Shown piece by piece: positions 7,706 to 13,954 of a stretch of 34,359 bases of DNA. The notes under the pieces are model-generated. The model was not told where the DNA came from, made no database searches, and saw nothing but the letters and a program-made list of their open reading frames with translations. Within the stretch, counting starts at the first letter, position 1; the number at the start of each line of letters is the position of its first letter. The stretch comes from a virus: the IMG/VR virus record IMGVR_UViG_3300042154_003276, positions 1 to 34,359 of that record. One strand, 5' to 3'. The position numbers and the translations under genes were made by a program.

Positions 7706-8456
7706 CGAAGATTATCCAAAGGTTAAAAGCATTGAATCAAAACAGGAAATAAACGGATTGCTTAATTTTTTAATCACGATTTTAAACATCAAAGTTTCAA
7801 GTGAAGAAGAAAAATTGCAGCTCGATAAGCAAATGGTTTTGATTTTCGATTTGATAAAATCAAAGTTTGGAAGCTTAACTGTTCAGGAAATCAAAGAAGC
7901 TTTCAAGATGTTTGTATCAGGAGAGTTTCCAGATTTGAAAGTATTCCGAATGCTCGACTGTATTGTGGTGGCAGATGTGCTAAACGCCTACCGTGAGTTC
8001 AGAAATGAAAGTTTGAGGGCCTACGACCAGAAAAAAAAATTATTAATTGAACAACCTCAACCCATGAGCGAAGAAGAAATAAAACAGAATTTCGACAATC
8101 TGGTGAAATTGATTTTTGAGGATTTAAAAGCCAATGGATTCAGTTCCGATGCTTGGTTGCTTTATGATTGTTTAGAATGCAATGGACTGATTAAAATTTC
8201 AGTAAAAGAGAAAAAAGAACTCTATGTCAAACAGGCGAAAATATATCTATTTGAAGCATCGCAAGAGGCAAATCAAAGGCATTTTCATTCTGCCAAATCA
8301 GTCATTCAGGATATTACCAACAAAATTGCAAAAGGAAAAATCATTAGATCCGTTGCTAATCGATGCAAGTCGATTGTGGTATCAGAATTTTTGAAGAATT
8401 ATTTAAACGATTTTGAAATTTTTAAAACCCAAATCAATGGCTTGGACAGAAAATGA
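7617..8456 (+). CDS. Hypothetical replication-region protein
   Basis: The product is a protein of up to 279 aa, helical and charged, with no Walker motif, zinc site or signal peptide. The longest frame starts at 7617 inside the initiator gene, overlapping it by 89 bases; an ATG at 7623 is a close alternative. Residues from about 30 onward (SEDYPKVKSIE) look like the beginning of the folded domain, so the first 25 residues may be poorly conserved. From memory, a protein of this kind follows the initiator in other Bacteroidota phages. A helicase-loader or primosome role is only positional inference. Confidence 0.7.
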   Translation: MQMENKLQTQSKPTSLALIGLSRPTLAILSEDYPKVKSIESKQEINGLLNFLITILNIKVSSEEEKLQLDKQMVLIFDLIKSKFGSLTVQEIKEAFKMFVSGEFPDLKVFRMLDCIVVADVLNAYREFRNESLRAYDQKKKLLIEQPQPMSEEEIKQNFDNLVKLIFEDLKANGFSSDAWLLYDCLECNGLIKISVKEKKELYVKQAKIYLFEASQEANQRHFHSAKSVIQDITNKIAKGKIIRSVANRCKSIVVSEFLKNYLNDFEIFKTQINGLDRK

Positions 8457-8913
8457 TTTAAAAAACCTGAAAGTAAAGGGTTTTATAGTGGAAGATGGTA
8501 CGAAGTATCAAAAAGACAAAACAAAGCCTGAGAAGCAACAAAAGGCGTCAAAAAAGGTGCGTATTGAGAAAGTTTCGGTTGAGAAAAACACCATCTTTTC
8601 CATTTTGGATGCTTTTAAGCTAAAAAATCAAATAGACGATTATGTGGTGGAGTTCAAATTTGACGAAGTGAGAAGGTTCCGTTTTGATTGGGCAATACCC
8701 AGTTTGAAGCTAGCAATTGAATACGAAGGGGTGTTCTCCCAAAAGAGCCGTCATACTACCGTGAATGGCTTTTCGGAGGATTGTGTGAAATATAACCTTG
8801 CAGTATCGCTTGGCTGGAGAGTACTACGCTACACAGCTATTAATTACTTGGATTTACAAACGGATTTAGAGAAAATATTGAAAAATCAAAACCTCAACAA
8901 AATCAAGGGTTAA
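8437..8913 (+). CDS. PD-(D/E)XK endonuclease, Holliday-junction-resolvase-like
   Basis: This 158-aa protein is read from the ATG at 8437, overlapping the previous gene by 20 bases; an in-frame ATG at 8413 lies deeper in that gene. A Lys-rich N-terminal 50 residues precede the nuclease core. Core residues are Asp84 in FRFDWAIP, Glu95 and Glu97 in AIEYEG, then SRHTTVNGFSEDCVKYN with His106 and Lys118, and a closing GWRVLRYT strand. This is the small nuclease that ends replication modules of many Bacteroidota phages, probably resolving recombination junctions in place of RusA. The exact substrate is inferred. Its last 23 bases lie in the 69-bp direct repeat. Confidence 0.8.
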   Translation: MAWTENDLKNLKVKGFIVEDGTKYQKDKTKPEKQQKASKKVRIEKVSVEKNTIFSILDAFKLKNQIDDYVVEFKFDEVRRFRFDWAIPSLKLAIEYEGVFSQKSRHTTVNGFSEDCVKYNLAVSLGWRVLRYTAINYLDLQTDLEKILKNQNLNKIKG

Positions 8914-8959
8914 GTTAACATTGCTCCGACGGTGGAGACAAAAATAAATAAAATGCAAA
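8891..8959 (+). repeat. 69-bp direct repeat, left copy
   Basis: This stretch matches 10493-10561 with one mismatch (T at 8945, C at 10547). It spans the last codons and stop of the resolvase-like gene, a short intergenic segment (TTAACATTGCTCCGACGG...) and an ATG at 8953. Here that ATG opens only an 11-codon frame ending at 8988; in the right copy the same ATG starts a 100-aa gene. Confidence 0.95.
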
Positions 8960-9004
8960 CGTTCTACCTACCAATCTTTTTAAACTGAATTGGGACACTT
9001 TTAT

Positions 9005-9042
9005 AATCGGCAGTTTTTGTGCATTTGAAGCCGATTTTTTTT
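9005..9042 (+). terminator. Rho-independent terminator ending the early operon
   Basis: AATCGGC (9005-9011) pairs with GCCGATT (9030-9036) around an 18-base loop, followed by a run of T up to 9042. It lies about 90 bases after the resolvase-like gene and just before the cassette promoter. The loop is long, so it is a moderate-strength call. Confidence 0.65.
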
Positions 9043-9100
9043 AAATATTAATAGCGATATAAGGAAAAACGAAAATAATTGAAAAATAATTACTTTTTTA

Positions 9101-9133
9101 TTTGGTTTTAATATAACATATATGTTATATTTG
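9101..9133 (+). promoter_or_regulatory. Bacteroidota-type promoter overlapping 20-bp palindrome operator
   Basis: A TATATTTG -7 element (9126-9133) and an upstream TTTG (9101-9104) resemble the Bacteroidota sigma-A promoter, with a 21-base spacer. The perfect palindrome ATATAACATATATGTTATAT (9111-9130) covers the spacer and most of the -7 box. A second inverted repeat, GATAAC-atgaa-GTTATC (9140-9156), follows near the expected transcription start and shares the ATAAC/GTTAT half-site. The XRE protein encoded at 9768 is the natural candidate repressor. Confidence 0.7.
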
Positions 9134-9205
9134 TACTCAGATAACATGAAGTTATCACAAACTTTAAAAAGAGGCGGCAACTCGAAAATACGGCGAAAAA
9201 TTATT

Positions 9206-9592
9206 ATGTGTAAATTAGAATCTATTAAATGGGCAATTGTTAAATCAAACAAAAAGATTTCTAAAACTTTAACTGCAAAACTTTCTAAAATTAGATTTGG
9301 CTCAGCGCAAGAAAACACTTTTTCTTTTTATTATTTTAATGATGATGATTTTAAAAATATTATTCAAATATTGAAATCTTACAAAAATCAAAAGTTTGAA
9401 ATTGTTAAGTTTTTTGACAAACAGTTTGGATTAACTGTAAATTCTTGGATTGGTTTTTCTCCTGAATTTGCTGAAAAAGTTGAGGAATTACCATTATCAA
9501 ATATTTTCAGTTGGTTCGATAACAATTCGAAAAGAATTTCTATAACGCCTATAACAAAAAAGCAATTTGATAATATCATTAAAATTAACTAA
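9206..9592 (+). CDS. Cassette gene 1: hypothetical 128-aa protein
   Basis: The frame is open from 9122, but that ATG lies within the promoter palindrome, upstream of the likely transcript start. The ATG at 9206 gives 128 aa; one at 9146 is possible but sits in the second inverted repeat. The protein is Lys/Phe-rich and basic at the N-terminus, with aromatic patches (FSFYYFNDDDF, FGLTVNSWIGF) and no signal peptide. Codon use is more A/T-rich than in the flanking phage genes. It is the first gene after the promoter and is followed by a small acidic gene and a regulator, a layout that suits an effector gene. No family is recognised. Confidence 0.65.
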   Translation: MCKLESIKWAIVKSNKKISKTLTAKLSKIRFGSAQENTFSFYYFNDDDFKNIIQILKSYKNQKFEIVKFFDKQFGLTVNSWIGFSPEFAEKVEELPLSNIFSWFDNNSKRISITPITKKQFDNIIKIN

Positions 9593-9606
9593 AAAAGCAA
9601 AATATT

Positions 9607-9768
9607 ATGAAAAATTATACAATAAGAGATAGAGAAGCCGGAAATGTAATTGATACTTTTACATCTTTAGAGGAAGCAAAAAAAGAGCTTAAAAAATTTG
9701 AAGAACAAGACAAGACGGACGGTAGCTACACAGAAGATTTTTACGAAATTATTGAAACAATAGAGTAA
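9607..9768 (+). CDS. Cassette gene 2: small acidic protein (53 aa)
   Basis: ATG at 9607 opens a 53-aa frame, 14 bases after gene 1, whose stop overlaps the ATG of the XRE gene (TAATG). The sequence begins MKNYTIRDREAGNVID and continues with an amphipathic, Glu/Lys-rich helix and an acidic tail. It resembles small phage or plasmid proteins with the layout 'YxxRDxExGxxIDxFxxxEEA', of unknown function. Small size, acidity and coupling would suit an antitoxin or modulator, but nothing proves it. Confidence 0.7.
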   Translation: MKNYTIRDREAGNVIDTFTSLEEAKKELKKFEEQDKTDGSYTEDFYEIIETIE

Positions 9769-10076
9769 TGAATGTAAACCAAAAAAACCAAAACGAGCAA
9801 TGGATGTTGCTCGTTTTGTTTCTTAAAGAAATTGCAGCTCAAAAAGGAATTTCTATTAATGAAATTGCGGAACGTTCCAAGATGGAGCAATCCAGTGTAA
9901 GCCGTTTTTTTTCTTTAAAATTCAAACCAACGCTGCCAACTTTTTTAGAAATCGCAAAAGCAATCGGGGTTAATTTTTTCTTTGAAGATAAAGAAAGTAA
10001 AACAGATTTGAATATTGCAATGGAGCGAGCAATGGAAGAACTTGGACGTAGAGTCGATAAATTACCAAAGAACTAA
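9768..10076 (+). CDS. Cassette gene 3: XRE-family helix-turn-helix regulator
   Basis: This 102-aa protein has a Cro/C1-type helix-turn-helix at about residues 15-72 (ISINEIAERSKMEQSSVSRF as the two core helices, then PTLPTFLEIAKAIGV). A Lys/Glu-rich helical tail may dimerise. The start at 9768 overlaps the previous stop. An alternative ATG at 9804 lies in the loop of a hairpin formed by the first codons and would still leave the DNA-binding domain intact. It probably represses the palindromic promoter at 9111-9130. It could instead act on phage promoters elsewhere. Confidence 0.85.
   Translation: MNVNQKNQNEQWMLLVLFLKEIAAQKGISINEIAERSKMEQSSVSRFFSLKFKPTLPTFLEIAKAIGVNFFFEDKESKTDLNIAMERAMEELGRRVDKLPKN
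9790..9817 (+). terminator. Terminator-like hairpin inside the start of the XRE gene
   Basis: AAAACGAGCAA (9790-9800) pairs perfectly over 11 bp with TTGCTCGTTTT (9807-9817) around loop TGGATG; the A-tract/T-tract ends are typical of an intrinsic terminator. It occupies codons 8-17 of the XRE gene. It may attenuate expression of the regulator relative to the two upstream genes, or control its translation. Confidence 0.6.
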
Positions 10077-10158
10077 TATTTCTAAATTCTGAACACAGCT
10101 AAAGAAAAGCTAATGTTTTAATAGTCCTTGCACCTTGATAGAAAGAGCGTTTACTTAG

Positions 10159-10178
10159 CCTTGTAATTAAAAACAAGG
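10159..10178 (+). promoter_or_regulatory. Leader hairpin before truncated amidoligase
   Basis: CCTTGT (10159-10164) pairs with ACAAGG (10173-10178) around an A/T loop, ending five bases before the ATG at 10184. The 107 bases from 10077 hold no gene or clear promoter, but an AGCT-containing inverted repeat (near 10098) and an AAGG/CCTT pairing potential suggest a structured leader. A role in translation control is speculative. Confidence 0.35.
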
Positions 10179-10183
10179 TATCA

Positions 10184-10573
10184 ATGACAACTCAAGAAAT
10201 TTTAAACAGCTCGCTTAACAAAACTCAAAAAGGCTATAAACTTTATGCACTTGGACACACTCGCACAGAGGTGGCAGAATGGCTTACAAATGGCAATTAT
10301 GGATTTGCTCACAACATTTGGAAAAAATGGTCAGAAAATCAAATTCCCGTAACTCATAACTTGCCATTTGAGTATAACTTCAATCGTTCTTTCGGAATTG
10401 AATTAGAAATTTACGGAGCCAGCCGTGAGGATTTAATCAGAGAGATTACAAGAGCTGGTGTAGAGATTGAAGGACAATCTTACAATCACAACACCTCAAC
10501 AAAATCAAGGGTTAAGTTAACATTGCTCCGACGGTGGAGACAAAAACAAATAAAATGCAAAACGGAAATTTAA
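10184..10573 (+). pseudogene. 3'-truncated amidoligase gene
   Basis: The frame encodes 129 aa. Residues 1-103 look like the N-terminal part of a phage amidoligase: a helical lead-in, then RSFGIELEIYGASRED (the FGxExE strand that begins the ATP-grasp-like fold) and REITRAGVEIEGQSYNHNT. Functional relatives I recall run to roughly 300 aa, with the catalytic core beyond this point. Here the homology stops exactly where the 69-bp repeat begins (10493), and the last 26 codons are the repeat and following DNA read out of frame, giving a basic nonsense tail. The enzyme would be inactive, so this is a broken gene marking the cassette's right junction. Confidence 0.75.
10493..10561 (+). repeat. 69-bp direct repeat, right copy
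   Basis: This is the second copy of 8891-8959, with one mismatch. In this copy the upstream reading frame is that of the broken amidoligase, and the ATG at 10555 starts an intact gene. After the repeat the two copies differ by one extra A and then diverge. Confidence 0.95.
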
Positions 10574-10857
10574 TGATAATCCTATGTGGAGGAATACTAA
10601 TGATAGCAGGTGTATTGTTAGAATTTTTTTATAATCCAGAAAGAAAAAAATTAGAAAAAGAATATATCAACCTTTTCAAAAAAGAAGCAAATGCACCTTT
10701 TGTTGATGCAAAAAATAATCAAGAGTACATGATTGGATATGCTCAAAGGACTGTTTTAACTAAAAACCAAGATATAAAAGCTACAGACGAAACTTCATTT
10801 GTGGAAGATTTGATTAAGTATTACCACATTGAAATCATAGAAAATAATTTGAATTGA
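10555..10857 (+). CDS. Small membrane-anchored hypothetical protein
   Basis: This 100-aa protein starts at the ATG at 10555, which is conserved in both repeat copies; an in-frame ATG at 10534 lies within the repeat and outside the natural leader. Residues 5-24 (LMIILCGGILMIAGVLL) form one membrane segment near the N-terminus. The rest is hydrophilic and Lys/Glu-rich, probably cytoplasmic. Before the cassette arrived this gene directly followed the resolvase-like gene, so it is an old member of the early region. It is followed by a strong terminator. Function is unknown. Confidence 0.7.
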   Translation: MQNGNLMIILCGGILMIAGVLLEFFYNPERKKLEKEYINLFKKEANAPFVDAKNNQEYMIGYAQRTVLTKNQDIKATDETSFVEDLIKYYHIEIIENNLN

Positions 10858-10884
10858 TTACCTAGTTAGATTATTAATTACGCT

Positions 10885-10913
10885 AAAACCGCTCTTGTCA
10901 AGCGGTTTTTTTT
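10885..10913 (+). terminator. Rho-independent terminator
   Basis: AAAACCGCT (10885-10893) pairs with AGCGGTTTT (10901-10909) around loop CTTGTCA, followed by more T. It separates the early and cassette region from the packaging and structural genes. Confidence 0.85.
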
Positions 10914-10947
10914 GTAGCTTAAAAAGTTATAAAATAACCAAATTGAT

Positions 10948-10955
10948 TATATTTG
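10948..10955 (+). promoter_or_regulatory. Probable promoter (-7 box TATATTTG) for packaging region
   Basis: TATATTTG fits the Bacteroidota TAnnTTTG -7 consensus and lies 45 bases before the endonuclease gene, just after a terminator. No clear TTG -33 box is visible at the usual distance, so activation by a phage factor is possible. Confidence 0.5.
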
Positions 10956-11000
10956 CGCAATAATTTGTATATTGTAATGTAATAAAAAATAGACAATTGA

Positions 11001-11681
11001 ATGATAAAAAATGGTAAAATAGTTTGTTGTAGTCAATGTGAGCAAGAAGTTTATAAACCATTGAATATTATTTTAAGAAGTAAAAATCACTTTTGCAGTC
11101 CAACTTGTGCAAATGATTTTCAGAAAAGAAATAAAGTATCTTTTGAATGTAAAACTTGTCAAAAAGAATTTCATAAAAGTAAATCGGAATTAACCAAAGC
11201 CGAAAGCCGAAATCATAAAATCCAATATTGTAGTATTGATTGTCGAAATAAGGATACTGCTAGAATGACTCAAAAGGCGCAATCAATGAATGAAATTCAA
11301 TTCAATAAAAAAGGATTGAACAAACTTGAAATTGCAGGGCGTGAATGGTTACAAGCTTTAGGATTTATCCACAATGTAGATTTCTTTGAGCAAATTTTAT
11401 TATTCGATAAATTCACAGTAGATGTATATTTTCCTAAATACCTTTTCGTGGTTCAGTTTGACGGTTTCTACTGGCACTCAAAACCAAAAAGAGTAAAACT
11501 AGATAGTTCGCAAGATGCTTACTTGAATAAGGCAGGTTTGAGAGTTTTTAGAATAACTGATATACAAATGAAGTCAAAAGATTATTCTTTGTTTCAAAGT
11601 AAAATGAATGAGTTTCTAACAGCATTTAATCCAGATTTAAATAGAACTCAAATAGTATGGAATTCTCAAATAAAAAATTAA
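11001..11681 (+). CDS. Zinc-finger Vsr/EDxHD-like endonuclease beside terminase
   Basis: This 226-aa protein has two four-Cys zinc sites at the N-terminus (Cys10, 13, 32, 36 and Cys50, 53, 77, 81). A Vsr/DUF559-type PD-(D/E)XK nuclease domain follows: Glu110 in a helix, Asp141 in TVDVYFP, Asp154 with Trp158-His159 in VQFDGFYWH, Asp172, then a closing RVFRIT strand. Freestanding homing endonucleases of this general kind often sit beside terminase genes, and Vsr-like (EDxHD) members are known among them. It may be a mobile homing nuclease or may assist packaging, as HNH proteins do next to terminase in HK97-type phages. It has its own promoter and starts 2 bases upstream of the terminase pair's operon. 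Confidence 0.8.
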   Translation: MIKNGKIVCCSQCEQEVYKPLNIILRSKNHFCSPTCANDFQKRNKVSFECKTCQKEFHKSKSELTKAESRNHKIQYCSIDCRNKDTARMTQKAQSMNEIQFNKKGLNKLEIAGREWLQALGFIHNVDFFEQILLFDKFTVDVYFPKYLFVVQFDGFYWHSKPKRVKLDSSQDAYLNKAGLRVFRITDIQMKSKDYSLFQSKMNEFLTAFNPDLNRTQIVWNSQIKN

Positions 11682-11682
11682 A

Positions 11683-12189
11683 ATGGCAGCTACTAAAAAT
11701 AACCAATGGTGGAAGTTGAGAGCTAAACATGGTAGGGATAAAATATTTCAAACTCCTGAATTGTTATGGGAATCTTGTACAGGTTATTTTGAAGAGACCG
11801 ACAAAAGAAAGTGGAATAAAACTGAATATAAATCCAGCGGAAAAGGTTTTAGAAAAATTCAAATCCCCACCGATACCCCTTATACTATAAACGGACTTTG
11901 TCTATACCTTGGTATTGATTTAAAAACATGGAACAACTATAGAAATCTTGTAGAGTATAAAGATTTTTTCCCAGTCATTACACAGGTAGAACAAATAATC
12001 TATATTCAAAAGTTTGAAGGTGCATCCGTTGGAGCATACAATGCCAATATAATTTCGAGAGAGTTAGGACTTGCAGATAAAACAGTTTTGCAGGGAGATA
12101 GGGAGAATCCTTTATTTGATAAAGTACAGATAGAAGTGATAAACACAGGATTCAAAATAGCCAATTCCGAAGACGATATAGATGTATGA
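11683..12189 (+). CDS. terS: Terminase small subunit, P22 gp3-like
   Basis: This 168-aa DNA-packaging protein recognises phage DNA and hands it to the large subunit. Residues 20-60 hold the LLWESCTGYFEE helix. PYTINGLCLYLGIDLKTWNNY at about 71-91 is the helix-turn-helix typical of gp3-like small terminases. A helical region with GAYNANIISRELGLADK follows, which is the usual family pattern before the tail. The C-terminal 30 residues are acidic and probably contact the large subunit, whose gene overlaps by eight bases. Confidence 0.9.
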   Translation: MAATKNNQWWKLRAKHGRDKIFQTPELLWESCTGYFEETDKRKWNKTEYKSSGKGFRKIQIPTDTPYTINGLCLYLGIDLKTWNNYRNLVEYKDFFPVITQVEQIIYIQKFEGASVGAYNANIISRELGLADKTVLQGDRENPLFDKVQIEVINTGFKIANSEDDIDV

Positions 12190-13342
12190 TGTAGGCCCTT
12201 TATTCGATGCTAATTTCAACTGCACCACCAAAATTGCAGTCAATCAGGGAGGAACTTCCTCGGGGAAGACCTATACACTTTTGCAAGTTCTGAACACATT
12301 GGCAATTGAAGATCCTGGTTGTATTATTACTGTAGTGGGCCAGGACATTCCCAACCTGAAAAAAGGAGCTATCCGTGATGCACAACACATTGTTTCTAGT
12401 TCCCCAGTGCTTCAATCCTTTATAAAATCCTATAATAAATCCGATCGTATTTATGAGTTTCATAATGGGACGATAATTGAGTTCACATCTTATTCAGATG
12501 AGCAGGATGCAAAGTCTGGTAAGCGGGATTACTTATTCATGAATGAGGCTAATGGTATTGATTATCTCATCTATTGGCAGCTAGCCATACGAACACGGAA
12601 AAAAATTTTTATTGATTACAATCCAACGGCAAAATTTTGGGTGCATGACAAACTAATCGGGCAAAATAATGTAACATTATTCGTTTCAGACCACCGCCAC
12701 AACCCATTCATTTCGGATGAACTACACCAAGAAATAGAGGCTATTGATGACAAAGAGTTATTCAATGTATATGCCCGTGGAAAGACTGGACAAGTAAGAG
12801 GCTTGATTTATCCAAATTACCAACTATGTAGTGGAATTCCCGAATTTGTTGATACTAATTACGGATTGGACTTTGGATTCAACCATAAGATGGCACTGAT
12901 TGAAGTAGGTAAATGGGACAAACGATTGTACTGGAATGAGGTTATACTTCAAAGTGGTTTGACAATTAGTGGTTTGATATATCTAATGGAAGATATGGGC
13001 ATAAGCAAAACTAAACTAATCTATGCCGACCATGCTAATCCTGATAAAATTCAAGACTTGCGAGATGCTGGATATAATGTTTTATCAGCCGAAAAGGAGG
13101 TAAAAAACGGCATCGATTACGTCAAAGGTCATCAACTTTTCATTACTGATTGGAGCAAAGGATTGATTCGTGAAGCCAATCAATACAAATGGAAGGAAAC
13201 TAAGGACGGAACTGTATTGGATGAGCCTGTCAAATTCATGGATGACGGTATGGATGCAGCTCGGTACGGAACCTACTCTCATAGGGGGCATTCAGGTGTA
13301 GTTGTCTCTAATTCAGATTATGACATATTGGACGACCTATAA
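12182..13342 (+). CDS. terL: Terminase large subunit, PBSX-type (Terminase_3)
   Basis: This 386-aa packaging motor and nuclease starts inside the small-subunit gene. The ATPase has Walker A GGTSSGKT (23-30) and a Walker B-type strand YLFMNEA (117-123) with catalytic Glu122, where Asn replaces the more common Asp before it. The coupling segment includes IDYNPTA (144-150). The RNase H-like nuclease domain shows Asp230 in YGLDFGF, Asp283 in YADHANP and Asp354, Asp355 and Asp358 in FMDDGMDAARY. It is slightly shorter than the usual 400-430 aa but complete. The portal gene it should dock to lies 16 kb downstream. Confidence 0.93.
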   Translation: MYDVGPLFDANFNCTTKIAVNQGGTSSGKTYTLLQVLNTLAIEDPGCIITVVGQDIPNLKKGAIRDAQHIVSSSPVLQSFIKSYNKSDRIYEFHNGTIIEFTSYSDEQDAKSGKRDYLFMNEANGIDYLIYWQLAIRTRKKIFIDYNPTAKFWVHDKLIGQNNVTLFVSDHRHNPFISDELHQEIEAIDDKELFNVYARGKTGQVRGLIYPNYQLCSGIPEFVDTNYGLDFGFNHKMALIEVGKWDKRLYWNEVILQSGLTISGLIYLMEDMGISKTKLIYADHANPDKIQDLRDAGYNVLSAEKEVKNGIDYVKGHQLFITDWSKGLIREANQYKWKETKDGTVLDEPVKFMDDGMDAARYGTYSHRGHSGVVVSNSDYDILDDL

Positions 13343-13393
13343 AAAAATTTGTCTTAAATATAACCCATTAAGCTATTTTATAACTTATTTAGT

Positions 13394-13401
13394 TAAATTT
13401 G
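13394..13401 (+). promoter_or_regulatory. Possible promoter with 11-bp direct repeat
   Basis: TAAATTTG fits the -7 box, 31 bases before the next gene, in the largest gap of the packaging-tail region. AAATTTGTCTT occurs at 13345-13355 and again at 13395-13405, exactly 50 bases apart, with the second copy overlapping the -7 box. The repeat may bind a late regulator. No -33 TTG is visible. Confidence 0.4.
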
Positions 13402-13432
13402 TCTTTTAAATTTTAATCAAAAAAACCTAATT

Positions 13433-13954
13433 ATGGAAGAAAATGGCAACATCAAAGAAGTAATCGCAATACTGGAGGAATCTAAAAAACAAATCAGTGA
13501 ATTGCTAGAATCTAATCCAACACTACAACTTCGCGTTACATCAACATTTGATAGGCTATCCAACGGACTTAAAGTAGTGATTGGAGAACCGATATCAGAC
13601 AACACTCAAGAGGGTTTTAAAATGGAAAAATTGGAATCAGTTTTCGGTAGAAAAATCCACGAAAAAAAGGAGTTGAAAGTTCAAAAAACCGATAAAAAAG
13701 AGGTGGACTTATTGAGAGAAACAGCTGCAGTTCTATACGACACTTTCCCAGAACAACAAAGCAAAGAGTTGATAGAGAGACTTACAGATATGGAAGTAAG
13801 AGCAGTCGCCAAATTAGCAGGATTGCAAGTTACTTCTACTCAACCCGCTAAAATTACCGTAGTATTCATTGAAAAAATCAAAGAAGCTATTGTGAATCAG
13901 AAAGAGTTGAAAGCAGCTCAGGAGGCTGAACTGGCTAAATCAGACAAAGAATAA
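13433..13954 (+). CDS. Hypothetical structural-region protein
   Basis: This 173-aa helical protein has Glu/Lys-rich coiled-coil segments at residues 5-30 and 140-170. It has no Cys, no signal peptide and no recognised family. It follows a possible promoter and shares one base (TAATG) with the tail assembly chaperone gene, so it is cotranscribed with tail genes. A scaffold or chaperone-like role would fit its helical composition but is not shown. Confidence 0.7.
   Translation: MEENGNIKEVIAILEESKKQISELLESNPTLQLRVTSTFDRLSNGLKVVIGEPISDNTQEGFKMEKLESVFGRKIHEKKELKVQKTDKKEVDLLRETAAVLYDTFPEQQSKELIERLTDMEVRAVAKLAGLQVTSTQPAKITVVFIEKIKEAIVNQKELKAAQEAELAKSDKE

Larger units (their letters stand above)
8960..10492. 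other. Inserted accessory cassette between 69-bp direct repeats
   Basis: This DNA lies between the two copies of the repeat. It begins with a terminator, then a palindromic promoter and three small + strand genes, and ends inside an amidoligase frame. It is visibly more A/T-rich than its flanks, most clearly in the first gene. Because the right repeat copy contains the sequence that joins the resolvase-like gene to the 10555 gene, removing one 1602-bp unit would restore a continuous ancestral order. No integrase or transposase is inside. Insertion by illegitimate recombination between phages is the simplest reading. Confidence 0.75.

Noticed and set aside
9122-9205. Longer N-terminus of cassette gene 1 starting at the ATG 9122
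   Set aside because: That ATG lies inside the palindrome and -7 box, upstream of the expected transcript start.
10077-10183. tRNA or small RNA gene in the gap before the amidoligase remnant
   Set aside because: No cloverleaf or CCA end can be drawn; only short hairpins are present.
10534-10554. Seven extra N-terminal residues for the 10555 membrane protein
   Set aside because: The upstream ATG is inside the repeat's intergenic part; the ATG shared by both repeat copies is 10555 and gives the natural leader.
8891-10561. 69-bp repeats as phage attachment sites (attL/attR) of an integrated element
   Set aside because: The bracketed DNA has no integrase or recombination directionality factor and is only 1.5 kb; duplication by insertion or illegitimate recombination is simpler.
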